Below, piece by piece: positions 1-8,791 of a stretch of DNA of 19,358 nucleotides. The notes under the pieces are model-generated. The model was not told where the DNA came from. It saw only the letters and a program-made list of their open reading frames with translations, and searched no databases. Position 1 is the first letter of the stretch. Each line of letters opens with the position of its first letter. Origin of the DNA: ZLKRG08 sp964654815. Its GTDB lineage: Bacteria; Actinomycetota; Actinomycetes; Nanopelagicales; Nanopelagicaceae. The DNA lies in the NCBI GenBank assembly GCA_964654815.1, contig CAZZLH010000025.1, positions 1 through 19,358 of the forward strand, given 5' to 3'. A program made the position numbers and the translations under genes.

Positions 1-3
1 ACG

Positions 4-75
<72 letters not shown>

Positions 76-88
76 GTTGTGCGTGCAA

Positions 89-117
89 ATAGTAACCAAC
101 CACTTAGAAATTGGCTA
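89..117 (-). promoter_or_regulatory. Putative tRNA-Val promoter
   Basis: In the short gap between the peroxiredoxin stop and the tRNA, the minus strand has TAGCCA (117-112), a 17-nt spacer and TACTAT (94-89). Each matches 4 of 6 consensus sigma-70 positions. Transcription would begin about 7-8 nt before the mature tRNA 5' end. No terminator hairpin is visible here, so read-through from the peroxiredoxin gene is also possible. The call rests on consensus matching only. Confidence 0.38.
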
Positions 118-139
118 ATTCCCGCGAAATAACGCAAGA

Positions 140-598
140 TTAAAGAGCAGCGAGCGCCTTCTTGTAATCATCAATGTTGCGCGCTTCTCCCAAAGTATTA
201 ATCACTCGCCAGCGCAATACACCGCTCTTATCGATCAAGAATGAACCACGGGTCGCGCAGCCGCGATCTTCATTAAAGACTCCATATGCCGTGGAGACTG
301 CTCCATGTGGCCAGAAATCACTTAGCACCGGAAACTTGTAACCTTCTTGCGCGGCAAATGCCTTATTTGCATACATAGGATCGCAAGAGATTGCTAGCAG
401 CTGGACATCATCATTTTGAAATGGCTTCAGATCATCGCGCATCGCACATAGTTCGCCCGTGCAAATGCCTGAGAATGCAAATGGATAGAAAAGTAGCAAT
501 ACATTCTTTGAGCCACGAAATGATGAGAGCTTTACCAATTGGCCATTGTTATCAGGTACTTCGAAATCTGGGGCTTCACTTCCGATATTTAGGGTCAC
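140..598 (-). CDS. AhpE/PrxQ-type peroxiredoxin
   Basis: A cytosolic thiol peroxidase predicted to reduce hydrogen peroxide and organic hydroperoxides. The 152-residue product has the AhpC/TSA thioredoxin fold with the active-site pattern P39-x3-S43-x2-C46, in which C46 is the peroxidatic cysteine. C51 gives a C-x4-C spacing as in PrxQ/BCP enzymes, where the second Cys acts as the resolving residue. Arg117 in ATRGSF is the usual active-site arginine. I chose the GTG at 598. It overlaps the DUF3052 stop as GTGA, has AAAGG 7 nt upstream and gives the family's usual length (about 153 aa). An ATG at 637 would overlap the upstream gene by 43 nt. From memory, the ahpE-DUF3052-aceE neighbourhood also occurs in Mycobacterium tuberculosis. 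Function confidence is high; which subfamily (AhpE or BCP) is less certain. Confidence 0.9.
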   Translation of the reverse strand: MTLNIGSEAPDFEVPDNNGQLVKLSSFRGSKNVLLLFYPFAFSGICTGELCAMRDDLKPFQNDDVQLLAISCDPMYANKAFAAQEGYKFPVLSDFWPHGAVSTAYGVFNEDRGCATRGSFLIDKSGVLRWRVINTLGEARNIDDYKKALAAL

Positions 599-984
599 TT
601 CTTCGCCTTTCGTGGCACGATCTTGGTTGCGGTCCAATTTGGAGCAACGGCAATAGTAGAGGTCTGGCTCAAGCCAGCGGTGTTAGCTGCATCATGTATG
701 TCACTTGGTTCGACATGCCCTTCACGTCCAACTTTCGGAGTTAGCACCCAGATTGGTCCTGTCTCAGTCAAGTAAGTCAGAGCATCTACCAATTCATCGG
801 TTAGGTCACCATCATCTTCTCGGAACCAAATCAAAACCGCATCAACCACTTCATTTGTATTGTTTTCGATTAGCGGTGCGCCGATTAGATCAGCAATTTC
901 TTTTCGCAAATTCTCATCACAGTCAGAGCTATGTCCGACTTCGAGAACTAATTGCCCTTTCTCAAAACCCATCCGCGATGGCAT
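595..984 (-). CDS. DUF3052 family protein
   Basis: A 129-residue soluble protein of the actinobacterial DUF3052 family, whose function is unknown to me. No signal peptide or membrane segment is visible. The sequence is acidic in the middle (REDDGDLTDELVDAL) and ends in a basic tail (PRKAKK). The recognisable family segments are LVLEVGHSSDCDENLR near the N-terminus, then the VDAVLIWFREDDGDL region and IWVLTPKVGREG. It is the first gene of a two-gene unit with the peroxiredoxin, whose GTG start overlaps its stop, and it is divergent from aceE. The ATG at 984 is used; an alternative Met at residue 5 exists and neither has a clear Shine-Dalgarno sequence. TGGACT at 996-991, 6 nt before the ATG, could be a weak -10 element for a leaderless mRNA. 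The constant linkage to aceE and a peroxidase hints at a redox or central-carbon role, but that is inference. Confidence 0.85.
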   Translation of the reverse strand: MPSRMGFEKGQLVLEVGHSSDCDENLRKEIADLIGAPLIENNTNEVVDAVLIWFREDDGDLTDELVDALTYLTETGPIWVLTPKVGREGHVEPSDIHDAANTAGLSQTSTIAVAPNWTATKIVPRKAKK

Positions 985-1027
985 GGGATAAGTCCACCCG
1001 ACATGAACCTGTGGCGCAAGTCAAAAC

Positions 1028-1057
1028 TTGATAAATCTGAGAAAACCGCCTAGTAAT
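1028..1057 (+). promoter_or_regulatory. Putative aceE-glgE-glgB promoter
   Basis: The 109-bp divergent gap holds TTGATA (1028-1033), a 17-18 nt spacer and TAGTAAT (1051-1057) on the plus strand, giving a start near 1063 and a leader of about 30 nt. A GGAAAG sequence at 1079-1084, 9 nt before the aceE ATG, can serve as the ribosome binding site. The -10 match is modest, so the call is tentative. Confidence 0.35.
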
Positions 1058-1093
1058 TAGCGTTTTAGCCCCGCTCGCGGAAAGATATGCCCC

Positions 1094-3814
1094 ATGAGCG
1101 AAACCTTCGAGACGCCCGAGCAATACATTGAGAATCTCGTAGATACCGACCCATCTGAGACCAAGGAATGGATCGATTCGCTCGATGCGACCTTAAATAA
1201 CGCTGGCCCCATCCGCGCTAAGTACCTATTAAATAGTCTTCTAAAGCATGCGCACGAGCGAAACGTGCCAATTGCTTCGATTCGAAATACCGATTACATC
1301 AACACCATTTCCCCGGAACGCGAACCTGCCTTCCCTGGCGATGAAGATACTGAGCGTCGAATCCGCGCTGCCATTCGCTGGAATGCTGCGATGTTGGTGC
1401 ATCGTGCCCAACGGCCAGGGGTCGGAGTTGGCGGGCACATCTCAACCTATGCATCTTCGTCAGTTCTATACGAAGTTGGTTTTAATCACTTCTTCCGGGG
1501 CCAAGATCATCCGGGTGGCGGAGATCAGATTTTCTTTCAAGGCCATGCCAGCCCCGGAATGTATTCACGCGCTTTCGTTGAAGGGCGGTTGACCGAGACT
1601 CAGTTAGATGGATTCCGTCAGGAACTTTCACATCCAGGTGGCGGATTATCTTCTTATCCGCATCCTCGTTTGATGCCTGAGTTCTGGCAATTTCCTACCG
1701 TTTCGATGGGCTTAGGTCCAATCAACGCTATCTATCAAGCAAGATTCAATCGCTATCTACAAAATCGCGGCATCAAGGACACCAGCCAACAACATGTCTG
1801 GGCATTCTTAGGTGACGGCGAAACCGATGAAGTCGAGTCAATCGGCGCGCTATCAATTGCCGCCCGTGAGAATTTAGACAATTTAACTTTCGTAATAAAT
1901 TGCAATCTACAACGCCTTGATGGTCCGGTGCGCGGTAACGGCAAGATCATCCAAGAGCTCGAATCAATCTTCGGTGGCGCTGGTTGGAATGTAATCAAAG
2001 TAGTTTGGGGCCGCGGCTGGGATGAGCTACTTGCGCAAGATAAAGAAGGTGCGCTGGTTCAACTGATGAACAACACCCCGGATGGCGACTACCAAACCTT
2101 CAAGGCCGAAGATGGCAAATTCGTCCGCGAGAATTTCTTTGGTCGTGATCCGCGTACCGCTGCGATGGTCGCAAATTGGTCCGATGAGAAAATCTGGGCG
2201 CTCCAACGCGGTGGCCACGATTATCGAAAGATGTTTGCCGCCTATCAAGCTGCGATGACCAATAAGAATGGCCGCCCAACAGTAATTCTCGCTAAAACCA
2301 TCAAGGGATTTGGCCTAGGTCATCACTTCGAAGGTCGCAACGCAACTCACCAGATGAAGAAATTGACTCTAGAAGATATCAAGTTATTCCGCGACTTCTT
2401 GAAGATTCCAATTCCGGATGAGAAATTAGATAAGTACTTGCCGCCTTACTATCGCTTCGAACCCGGCACCAAAGAGCACGATTACTTGATGGAACGACGT
2501 AAAGCACTTGGTGGCTCAATCCCGACTCGTCGCAAGATCTCTAAACCACTTCCACAGCCTGCAGATGAGGCTTACGAATCGGTAAAACGCGGCTCTGGTC
2601 ATCAAGAGATCGCTACCACCATGGCATTTGTCCGTTTGTTAAAAGATTTAACGAAGGATTCCGGAATCGGTTCGCGCATCGTGCCGATCATCCCGGATGA
2701 GGCGCGCACCTTTGGCATGGATTCACTATTTCCAACCATGAAGATCTACAACCCAGGTGGACAGAAATACATCTCAGTTGATCGCGAATTGATGCTCTCT
2801 TATAAAGAGGCAACAAGCGGCGTCATCTTGCACGAAGGCATCAATGAAGCTGGTTCAACTGCGTCGTTTACCGCAGTCGGCACCTCTTACTCCACACACG
2901 ATGAGCCAATGATTCCGGTTTATATCTTCTACTCGATGTTTGGTTTCCAACGCACCGGTGATGCTTTCTGGGCTGCAGCAGACCAACTAACTCGCGGATT
3001 TATTCTGGGCGCAACGGCCGGTCGCACCACGTTAAATGGTGAAGGGCTGCAGCATGAAGATGGACATTCACACCTTTTGGCATCAACCAATCCCGCAATT
3101 GTTTCTTACGATCCAGCCTATGCATACGAGATCGGCCATATCGTCAAAGATGGTCTACGCCGGATGTATGGCGAAAATAGTGAGAATGTCATGTATTACC
3201 TCACCGTCTACAACGAGCCTTACTTGCAACCGGCCGAACCAGCCAATGTCGATACTGATGGAATCGTAAAAGGAATCTACCTACTTAGCGATGCACCAGG
3301 TCGTAAGCGCCGCGCCAACCTTTTGGCCTCAGGCGTTGCGGTAAATGCCGCATTAAAAGCGCAGAAATTGCTAGCTGATGATTGGGATGTCAATGCATCG
3401 GTCTGGTCGGTGACCTCTTGGAATGAATTAAGACGTGATGGCTTGGCGATAGATCACCACAACTTATTGCACCCACGCGACAAAAAGCGCGCATATGTCT
3501 CAGAGAAATTGAGAGATGCTCGCGGCCCAGTAATTGCGGTAAGTGATTACATGCGCGCAGTGCAAGATCAAATACAGCCTTGGGTGGAACAACCATTCGT
3601 CTCGCTCGGTACCGATGGCTTTGGTCTATCAGATACCCGCGGTGCGCTGCGCCGCCACTTCAAAGTTGATGCAGAATCGATAGTGGTCGCAACGCTCACT
3701 CAATTGGCTAAAGTCGGTGAAGTAAAAGAATCCCTAATCCAGCAGGCGCTTGATAAATACAAACTTTCTGATGTTAGCGCTGCTGATCCAGGAAATACAG
3801 AAGGTTCCGGTTGA
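1094..3814 (+). CDS. aceE: Pyruvate dehydrogenase E1 component, homodimeric type
   Basis: The thiamine-diphosphate enzyme that decarboxylates pyruvate and transfers the acetyl group to the lipoyl domain of E2, feeding acetyl-CoA to the TCA cycle. The 906-residue product is close to the E. coli AceE length (887). The thiamine-diphosphate/Mg motif begins GDGETDEVES at residue 240 and runs on to VINCNLQRLDGPV and GNGKI, nearly identical to the Gammaproteobacterial enzyme. HISTYASS near residue 115 and the transketolase-like middle and C-terminal domains are also present. E2 (aceF) and E3 (lpd) are not in the window; actinobacteria commonly encode them elsewhere. It is the first gene of the aceE-glgE-glgB unit and its TGA stop overlaps the glgE TTG start. 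It is divergent from the DUF3052/peroxiredoxin pair. Confidence 0.97.
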   Translation: MSETFETPEQYIENLVDTDPSETKEWIDSLDATLNNAGPIRAKYLLNSLLKHAHERNVPIASIRNTDYINTISPEREPAFPGDEDTERRIRAAIRWNAAMLVHRAQRPGVGVGGHISTYASSSVLYEVGFNHFFRGQDHPGGGDQIFFQGHASPGMYSRAFVEGRLTETQLDGFRQELSHPGGGLSSYPHPRLMPEFWQFPTVSMGLGPINAIYQARFNRYLQNRGIKDTSQQHVWAFLGDGETDEVESIGALSIAARENLDNLTFVINCNLQRLDGPVRGNGKIIQELESIFGGAGWNVIKVVWGRGWDELLAQDKEGALVQLMNNTPDGDYQTFKAEDGKFVRENFFGRDPRTAAMVANWSDEKIWALQRGGHDYRKMFAAYQAAMTNKNGRPTVILAKTIKGFGLGHHFEGRNATHQMKKLTLEDIKLFRDFLKIPIPDEKLDKYLPPYYRFEPGTKEHDYLMERRKALGGSIPTRRKISKPLPQPADEAYESVKRGSGHQEIATTMAFVRLLKDLTKDSGIGSRIVPIIPDEARTFGMDSLFPTMKIYNPGGQKYISVDRELMLSYKEATSGVILHEGINEAGSTASFTAVGTSYSTHDEPMIPVYIFYSMFGFQRTGDAFWAAADQLTRGFILGATAGRTTLNGEGLQHEDGHSHLLASTNPAIVSYDPAYAYEIGHIVKDGLRRMYGENSENVMYYLTVYNEPYLQPAEPANVDTDGIVKGIYLLSDAPGRKRRANLLASGVAVNAALKAQKLLADDWDVNASVWSVTSWNELRRDGLAIDHHNLLHPRDKKRAYVSEKLRDARGPVIAVSDYMRAVQDQIQPWVEQPFVSLGTDGFGLSDTRGALRRHFKVDAESIVVATLTQLAKVGEVKESLIQQALDKYKLSDVSAADPGNTEGSG

Positions 3815-5775
3815 TCAATCGAATCCCCGCCAGTGATATCTCCCCAACAATCTGGTTTGGCGGTGAATTCTTACCTGTAAAGACCATACCTTTCGAGAAA
3901 TTCAAAGTTGAAGCCACAATAATTCGCGAAGGTCACGATGCCTTCGGAGCTGAAGCCGTGGTAATCGACAAAGCTGGCGCTGAAGTCAGCCGCGCCATGA
4001 TGCGCGAGATTTGGCCTGGTACCAATCGTTATGAAGCTTGGGTGAATACCAATGCGCTCGGCGATTTCAAGTACTACATCGAAACCTACGATCATCCCTT
4101 TGAGACTTGGATTCATGATGGTGAGATAAAAATCGCCGCCAATCTAGATGCGGAATTGATGTGCGAAATCGGCGCGAGATTATTCGAAGCGAAAATTGCT
4201 GCAGATTCTGCAACTAAGCGGTTGCTTGATCCAATTATCAAAACGCTACGCGATACCAAATTGGCTCCGGCAAATAGATTCTCGGCCGCCACCACCGCAG
4301 AATTGCGAAATTTCATGCACCAACAGCCGCTAAAGCGGTTGGTTTCAAAATCCGAGAACTTTCCAGTACGTAGCGAGCGCGATCGCGCGCTAATTGGCGC
4401 TTGGTATGAGTTCTTCCCCAGATCCGAAGGCGCCACCATCGACAAAACTGGCAAGGTAACAAGCGGCACTTTCAAGAGCGCAACCAATCGACTTGCTGCA
4501 GTCAAAGATATGGGTTTTGATGTGCTTTACCTGCCTCCGGTTCACCCAATCGGCGAGCAATTTCGCAAGGGCCCAAATAATTCATTGACCCCTGGTCCAG
4601 TTGATCCCGGCGTACCTTGGGCGATCGGCAGCAAAGATGGCGGACATGATGCAATTAATCCTGCACTTGGCACGATGAGAGATTTTGAGGATTTTGTGGC
4701 AGCCGCAAATAAATTAGGGATCGAAATCGCGATGGATTTTGCGCTACAAGCATCACCTGATCATCCGTGGGTGAAATCAAATCCCAAATGGTTTAGCCAA
4801 AGACCAGATGGCAGCATCGCATATGCCGAAAATCCGCCCAAGAAATATCAGGATATTTATCCAATTAATTTTGATCAGGATTATGCAGGAATCGTCGCGG
4901 AGAGTTTACGTATCCTGCGTCTTTGGATATCCAAGGGTGTGAAGATCTTCCGAGTCGATAACCCGCACACCAAACCGGTCCATTTTTGGCAAGATGTTTT
5001 GGCGACAATATATAAAGAATCTCCCGAGGTTATCTTTCTGGCAGAGGCATTTACCAAGCCTGCGATGATGCATGCGCTTGGTAAAGCGGGCTTCCAGCAG
5101 TCATATACCTACTTCACTTGGCGCACTAGCAAAGATGAATTGATTTCATATGGCAATGAGGTGGCACACGGCACCAGCGCATTCTTTAGACCAAACTTCT
5201 GGGTCAATACCCCAGATATCTTGCCCTTCCACTTACAAAGTGGAAACCCTGCGATGTTTGCACTTCGCGCCGTACTTGCAGCTACTTTGACGCCATCTTG
5301 GGGCATGTATGCCGGATATGAGTTATATGAATCCAAACCACTTGGCGGGGGCAAAGAGGAGTATTGGGAATCTGAGAAATACCAAATCAAGGTGCGAGAT
5401 TGGGATGGCGCAGCCAAGAAAGGTTTGACGTTAGCGCCCTTCATAAAACAGCTAAATGAGATTCGCCGGGAGAATGTCGCGCTACAACGGCTACGCAATT
5501 TACATTTCCACCATACCGATAGCGGCGCGATCCTGGCTTACTCAAAGCGTGAAGGTAACAACCTGATCTTGGTAGTCGTAAATCTCGATCCCACTTACAC
5601 TCAAGAGAGCACCGTACATTGGGATATGGGCGCGCTCGGCTTACCGCAGGCTAACTTCAATGTGATTGATCTACTCGATAACCAACGCTTTGAATGGCAA
5701 CCACACACCTTTGTCCGACTCCAACCAAGTCGGCCAGTAGGGAAAGTGGCGCATATTGTCAGAGTCGAGATGTAG
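3811..5775 (+). CDS. glgE: Alpha-1,4-glucan:maltose-1-phosphate maltosyltransferase
   Basis: A GH13_3 enzyme that adds maltosyl units from maltose-1-phosphate to alpha-1,4-glucans in the cytosol (GlgE pathway of mycobacteria and streptomycetes). The 654-residue product begins with the family's N-terminal beta domain (RIPASDISP, then IIREGHDAFGAEAVV) and then has the (beta/alpha)8 barrel. Catalytic residues are readable: nucleophile D383 in FRVDNPHTKP, acid/base E412 in FLAEAFTKP and the third carboxylate D469 in NTPDIL. The start is TTG at 3811, overlapping the aceE stop as TTGA, with AGAAGG 6 nt upstream; the family N-terminus starts right there, so no later start fits. The gene abuts glgB. 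No treS, pep2, glgC or glgM is in the window, so the donor source is unknown. Confidence 0.96.
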   Translation: MINRIPASDISPTIWFGGEFLPVKTIPFEKFKVEATIIREGHDAFGAEAVVIDKAGAEVSRAMMREIWPGTNRYEAWVNTNALGDFKYYIETYDHPFETWIHDGEIKIAANLDAELMCEIGARLFEAKIAADSATKRLLDPIIKTLRDTKLAPANRFSAATTAELRNFMHQQPLKRLVSKSENFPVRSERDRALIGAWYEFFPRSEGATIDKTGKVTSGTFKSATNRLAAVKDMGFDVLYLPPVHPIGEQFRKGPNNSLTPGPVDPGVPWAIGSKDGGHDAINPALGTMRDFEDFVAAANKLGIEIAMDFALQASPDHPWVKSNPKWFSQRPDGSIAYAENPPKKYQDIYPINFDQDYAGIVAESLRILRLWISKGVKIFRVDNPHTKPVHFWQDVLATIYKESPEVIFLAEAFTKPAMMHALGKAGFQQSYTYFTWRTSKDELISYGNEVAHGTSAFFRPNFWVNTPDILPFHLQSGNPAMFALRAVLAATLTPSWGMYAGYELYESKPLGGGKEEYWESEKYQIKVRDWDGAAKKGLTLAPFIKQLNEIRRENVALQRLRNLHFHHTDSGAILAYSKREGNNLILVVVNLDPTYTQESTVHWDMGALGLPQANFNVIDLLDNQRFEWQPHTFVRLQPSRPVGKVAHIVRVEM

Positions 5776-7647
5776 ATGTCAGCATCCTTCTTAAATCCAA
5801 ATTCCACCATCGGAGAGATGGATCTACATCTATTTAATGAAGGTAGACATGAGAAGTTATGGCAAGCGCTTGGCTCTCATGTAATTCGTGACAAATCTGG
5901 GAATCTGATTGGAACTAGCTTTAGCGTCTGGGCGCCTAATGCCACCGCAGTTAGTCTGATTCATGACAATAATTTCTGGGATAAGAAAACCAATCCCATG
6001 GTGCGCATTGGCACTTCAGGAATTTGGGAGACCTTCCTGCCAGATGTCGGAGCAGGTCTTAAATATAAATTCGCCATTTGCGCACAATCTGGACAATGGG
6101 TGGATCACGCCGATCCAATGGCAAGACAGTGCGAAGTGCCGCCAAATACGGCATCCATCGTCAACGAATCCACTTATCAATGGCGCGATCAGAATTGGAT
6201 GCAAACTCGTAAGGATTTTGAATCATGGCGTTCACCAGTTGCAGTCTATGAAGTTCATTTAGGTTCTTGGCGCGCTGGTTTAAGTTATCGTGAATTGGCC
6301 TCGGAATTAATTGAATACGTTAAGGCGCAAGGATTTACTCACGTGGAGTTCTTGCCAGTTACTGAGCATCCGTATGCACCTTCATGGGGCTATCAAGTAA
6401 CCGGATTCTTTGCACCAACTTCGCGCTTTGGTACGCCAGATGATTTCCGATATCTAGTCGATCAATTACATGCAGCCGGAATCGGTGTCTTACTGGATTG
6501 GGTGCCGGCGCACTTTCCCAAAGATGAGTGGGCGCTAGCTAAATTTGATGGCACCGCGCTCTACGAACATGCCGATCCACGCCAAGGCGAACACCCTGAT
6601 TGGGGCACCTTGGTCTTCAACTTTGGGCGCAATGAGGTCCGTAATTTCTTAGTTGCCAGCGCGCTCTACTGGTTAGCAGAGTTTCATATCGATGGTTTAC
6701 GAGTAGATGCGGTGGCATCGATGCTCTATCTGGATTACTCGCGCAAAGCGGGTGAATGGATCCCAAATAAATTCGGCGGGCGGGAGAATTTAGAAGCGGT
6801 GCAATTCCTACAAGAGGCAACATCTACTGCTTACAAAAACCATCCAGGCATCATGATGATCGCTGAAGAATCTACGGCTTGGCCAGGTGTCACAAAAGAT
6901 ACCAGCTTCGGTGGTCTGGGTTTTGGCTACAAGTGGAATATGGGCTGGATGCATGACACCTTGCAATATCTTTCTCACGAACCTGTTCATCGAATGTTCC
7001 ACCACAACGAGATTACCTTCTCAATTCTCTATGCCTGGAGCGAGAACTTCATGTTGCCGCTCTCTCATGACGAGGTAGTGCATGGCAAGCGCGCGCTAGT
7101 AAATAAATTCCCCGGAGATAGATGGCAGAAATTGGCTCAGCTACGGGCGCTATATGGCTATATGTGGTCGCATCCCGGTAAGAAATTATTATTCATGGGC
7201 TCAGAGTTTGCGCAGAATGAAGAGTGGAACGCTGCCGATAGCTTGCAATGGTTCCTGACTGAATTTGATGAGCATAAAGGGGTCCAACAAGTTGTGGCAG
7301 ATATAAATCATCGCTACCGGTCAACTGCCGCTTTATGGCAGCGTGATAATTTCGCCGATGGATTCCAATGGTTAGTGGGCGATGATGGCGCGGCAAATAT
7401 CATCGCTTTTGTGCGCTGGTCTGATGAACAAAAGCCACTCATATCGGTTACCAATTGGTCGCCCGTTCCCCACGAGCACTACAAGATGTACTTTGCTAAA
7501 CCTGGAAAATATCGGGAAGTATTAAATACCGATGACTTGAAATATGGTGGTTCAGGTGTAACCAATCAAGAGATAACTGTCGGTGAAGATTGCTACGGAG
7601 TCTTAAGAATCCCGCCGATGGCGACTATTTGGCTGGAGCAGGCTTAA
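5776..7647 (+). CDS. glgB: 1,4-alpha-glucan branching enzyme
   Basis: A GH13 branching enzyme that cuts alpha-1,4 chains and rejoins them as alpha-1,6 branches, acting on the linear glucan made by GlgE. The 623-residue product is on the short side for GlgB: it has a single CBM48-type N-terminal domain (roughly residues 40-130) and seems to lack the extra N1 module of longer enzymes. Catalytic residues: nucleophile D311 in DGLRVDAVASM, acid/base E364 in MIAEESTAWP, and D432 in LSHDEVVHGKRA. The ATG directly follows the glgE TAG, implying translational coupling; Met15 (GEMDLHLFNEG), where many homologues begin to match, is an alternative start. The last 23 bp overlap the 3' end of the convergent MFS gene, and no terminator is visible between them. 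Confidence 0.97.
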   Translation: MSASFLNPNSTIGEMDLHLFNEGRHEKLWQALGSHVIRDKSGNLIGTSFSVWAPNATAVSLIHDNNFWDKKTNPMVRIGTSGIWETFLPDVGAGLKYKFAICAQSGQWVDHADPMARQCEVPPNTASIVNESTYQWRDQNWMQTRKDFESWRSPVAVYEVHLGSWRAGLSYRELASELIEYVKAQGFTHVEFLPVTEHPYAPSWGYQVTGFFAPTSRFGTPDDFRYLVDQLHAAGIGVLLDWVPAHFPKDEWALAKFDGTALYEHADPRQGEHPDWGTLVFNFGRNEVRNFLVASALYWLAEFHIDGLRVDAVASMLYLDYSRKAGEWIPNKFGGRENLEAVQFLQEATSTAYKNHPGIMMIAEESTAWPGVTKDTSFGGLGFGYKWNMGWMHDTLQYLSHEPVHRMFHHNEITFSILYAWSENFMLPLSHDEVVHGKRALVNKFPGDRWQKLAQLRALYGYMWSHPGKKLLFMGSEFAQNEEWNAADSLQWFLTEFDEHKGVQQVVADINHRYRSTAALWQRDNFADGFQWLVGDDGAANIIAFVRWSDEQKPLISVTNWSPVPHEHYKMYFAKPGKYREVLNTDDLKYGGSGVTNQEITVGEDCYGVLRIPPMATIWLEQA

Positions 7648-8791
7648 AAACCCGCGTAAATAGCCCCACCGCAATCAGCATCAAAGCCGGCAGTGTTAGC
7701 GCAACCTGTAGCCCAGTGAATTGGGCTAAAAATGCCACTATCTGTTTCAAGATCCAAGCTAAGACCACATTGACTGCACTTATCTGACCAACCACGATTC
7801 CAGATGGCAATTGATTTCTAGTGTTTGCCACATTTAAAAATGCTGGACCAATATATGAAGAGCCAAGTCCTGATAAGGAGAAGGCCAGAATCAGACCAGG
7901 CAGTCCAAAGATGTGCACGCTCCAGATTCCGATAATGAAAGAGGTGCCGGCCAATATTCCGCCAGCTCGCACCAAAGTTGAGATGTGGTATCGCTTACGT
8001 AAGGCGTTAATAAAGACGCGACCTAAGATCATGAAGAAGGTGAAGACCAAGAAAGGTAGTGGCGCAAGCGAGGGCGAGATTCCGACATCCTCTTTGGTAA
8101 ATATCGTCGACCAATCGGCAATCGAGAACTCCAACATAATGCCAAAAATCAAGCCAAAATTGATGATCCAATCGAAGTTAAAACGGCGCAGATCGTTGTA
8201 GATAGAGCGACTAACCCGATCATGTTTGTTCGGTGGCACCAAGGTCTCTTTACGCATGTAAAGCACTACCACTGTTAGCACCCAGAGAATCAGGTACATC
8301 ACCGTGATATGTGTCTGCAGATTAACTTTGCCAATCAGGAACATGGATAGCACCGTGGTAGCCAAAGATCCGGCGCTCCAATATCCCGCGGCAGCGATTA
8401 CTAGGTTCTTTCCCCCTCGGTCCTGATCAAAGAAGGCTTGTGCGTTAATCCCAATGTGCATAGTTGAGATGGAAAAGCCCACCAAAATATTTAAGATAAT
8501 AAATAGTTCATGATTTGTTACATGGACTACCGCGATAAATGAGGCGCAGAGTAAGGTAATTGAGGCCAACATCGCACGCCGAGCGCCAAAGTGATCCACT
8601 AGATGGCCCACTGTTAAAAGCGCGGCCAATGAACCAAAGGCACCGACGCTCAACATGATTCCGAAAATGCCGTTATTGACCCCTAAATTGGCCTTTACCT
8701 CTGGGAAGCGAGGGATCCAAGCCATGATGCCCAAGCCAAATAAGAAAAAGAGCGCTTTGGTTAAAGCCAGGTCGCGTTTATTCAAAATCAA
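7625..8791 (-). CDS. MFS transporter, YbjJ/FucP-like
   Basis: A 388-residue membrane protein with about 12 hydrophobic segments arranged as two groups of six. Signature A of the major facilitator superfamily appears between TM2 and TM3 as GHLVDHFGARR (62-72). The opening FGLGIMAWIPRFPEVKANLG followed by a GIFG segment resembles YbjJ-type members, whose substrates are mostly unknown; FucP-type sugar permeases are relatives. The transported compound cannot be read from the sequence. The TTG at 8791 is used because it overlaps the upstream stop as TTGA; no clear Shine-Dalgarno sequence precedes it, so initiation probably relies on coupling, and the exact start is uncertain. It is the last gene of a three-gene operon with a DUF4032 kinase-like protein and a thioredoxin-TPR protein, and it overlaps glgB tail to tail. 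Confidence 0.88.
   Translation of the reverse strand: MILNKRDLALTKALFFLFGLGIMAWIPRFPEVKANLGVNNGIFGIMLSVGAFGSLAALLTVGHLVDHFGARRAMLASITLLCASFIAVVHVTNHELFIILNILVGFSISTMHIGINAQAFFDQDRGGKNLVIAAAGYWSAGSLATTVLSMFLIGKVNLQTHITVMYLILWVLTVVVLYMRKETLVPPNKHDRVSRSIYNDLRRFNFDWIINFGLIFGIMLEFSIADWSTIFTKEDVGISPSLAPLPFLVFTFFMILGRVFINALRKRYHISTLVRAGGILAGTSFIIGIWSVHIFGLPGLILAFSLSGLGSSYIGPAFLNVANTRNQLPSGIVVGQISAVNVVLAWILKQIVAFLAQFTGLQVALTLPALMLIAVGLFTRVFKPAPAK

Noticed and set aside
391..744. Plus-strand open frame of 117 codons opposite the peroxiredoxin and DUF3052 genes
   Set aside because: It is antisense to two well-supported genes and its translation has no recognisable domain.
4113..4505. Minus-strand open frame of 130 codons inside glgE
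   Set aside because: It is antisense to a conserved GH13 coding sequence; the serine-rich, low-information translation is typical of a shadow frame.
7709..7728. Perfect 7-bp inverted repeat (TAGCCCA-N6-TGGGCTA) about 60 bp past the glgB stop, considered as its terminator
   Set aside because: On the plus strand it is followed by A residues and not T residues, and on the minus strand the T-tract precedes the hairpin. It lies inside the MFS coding sequence, where it encodes ordinary residues.
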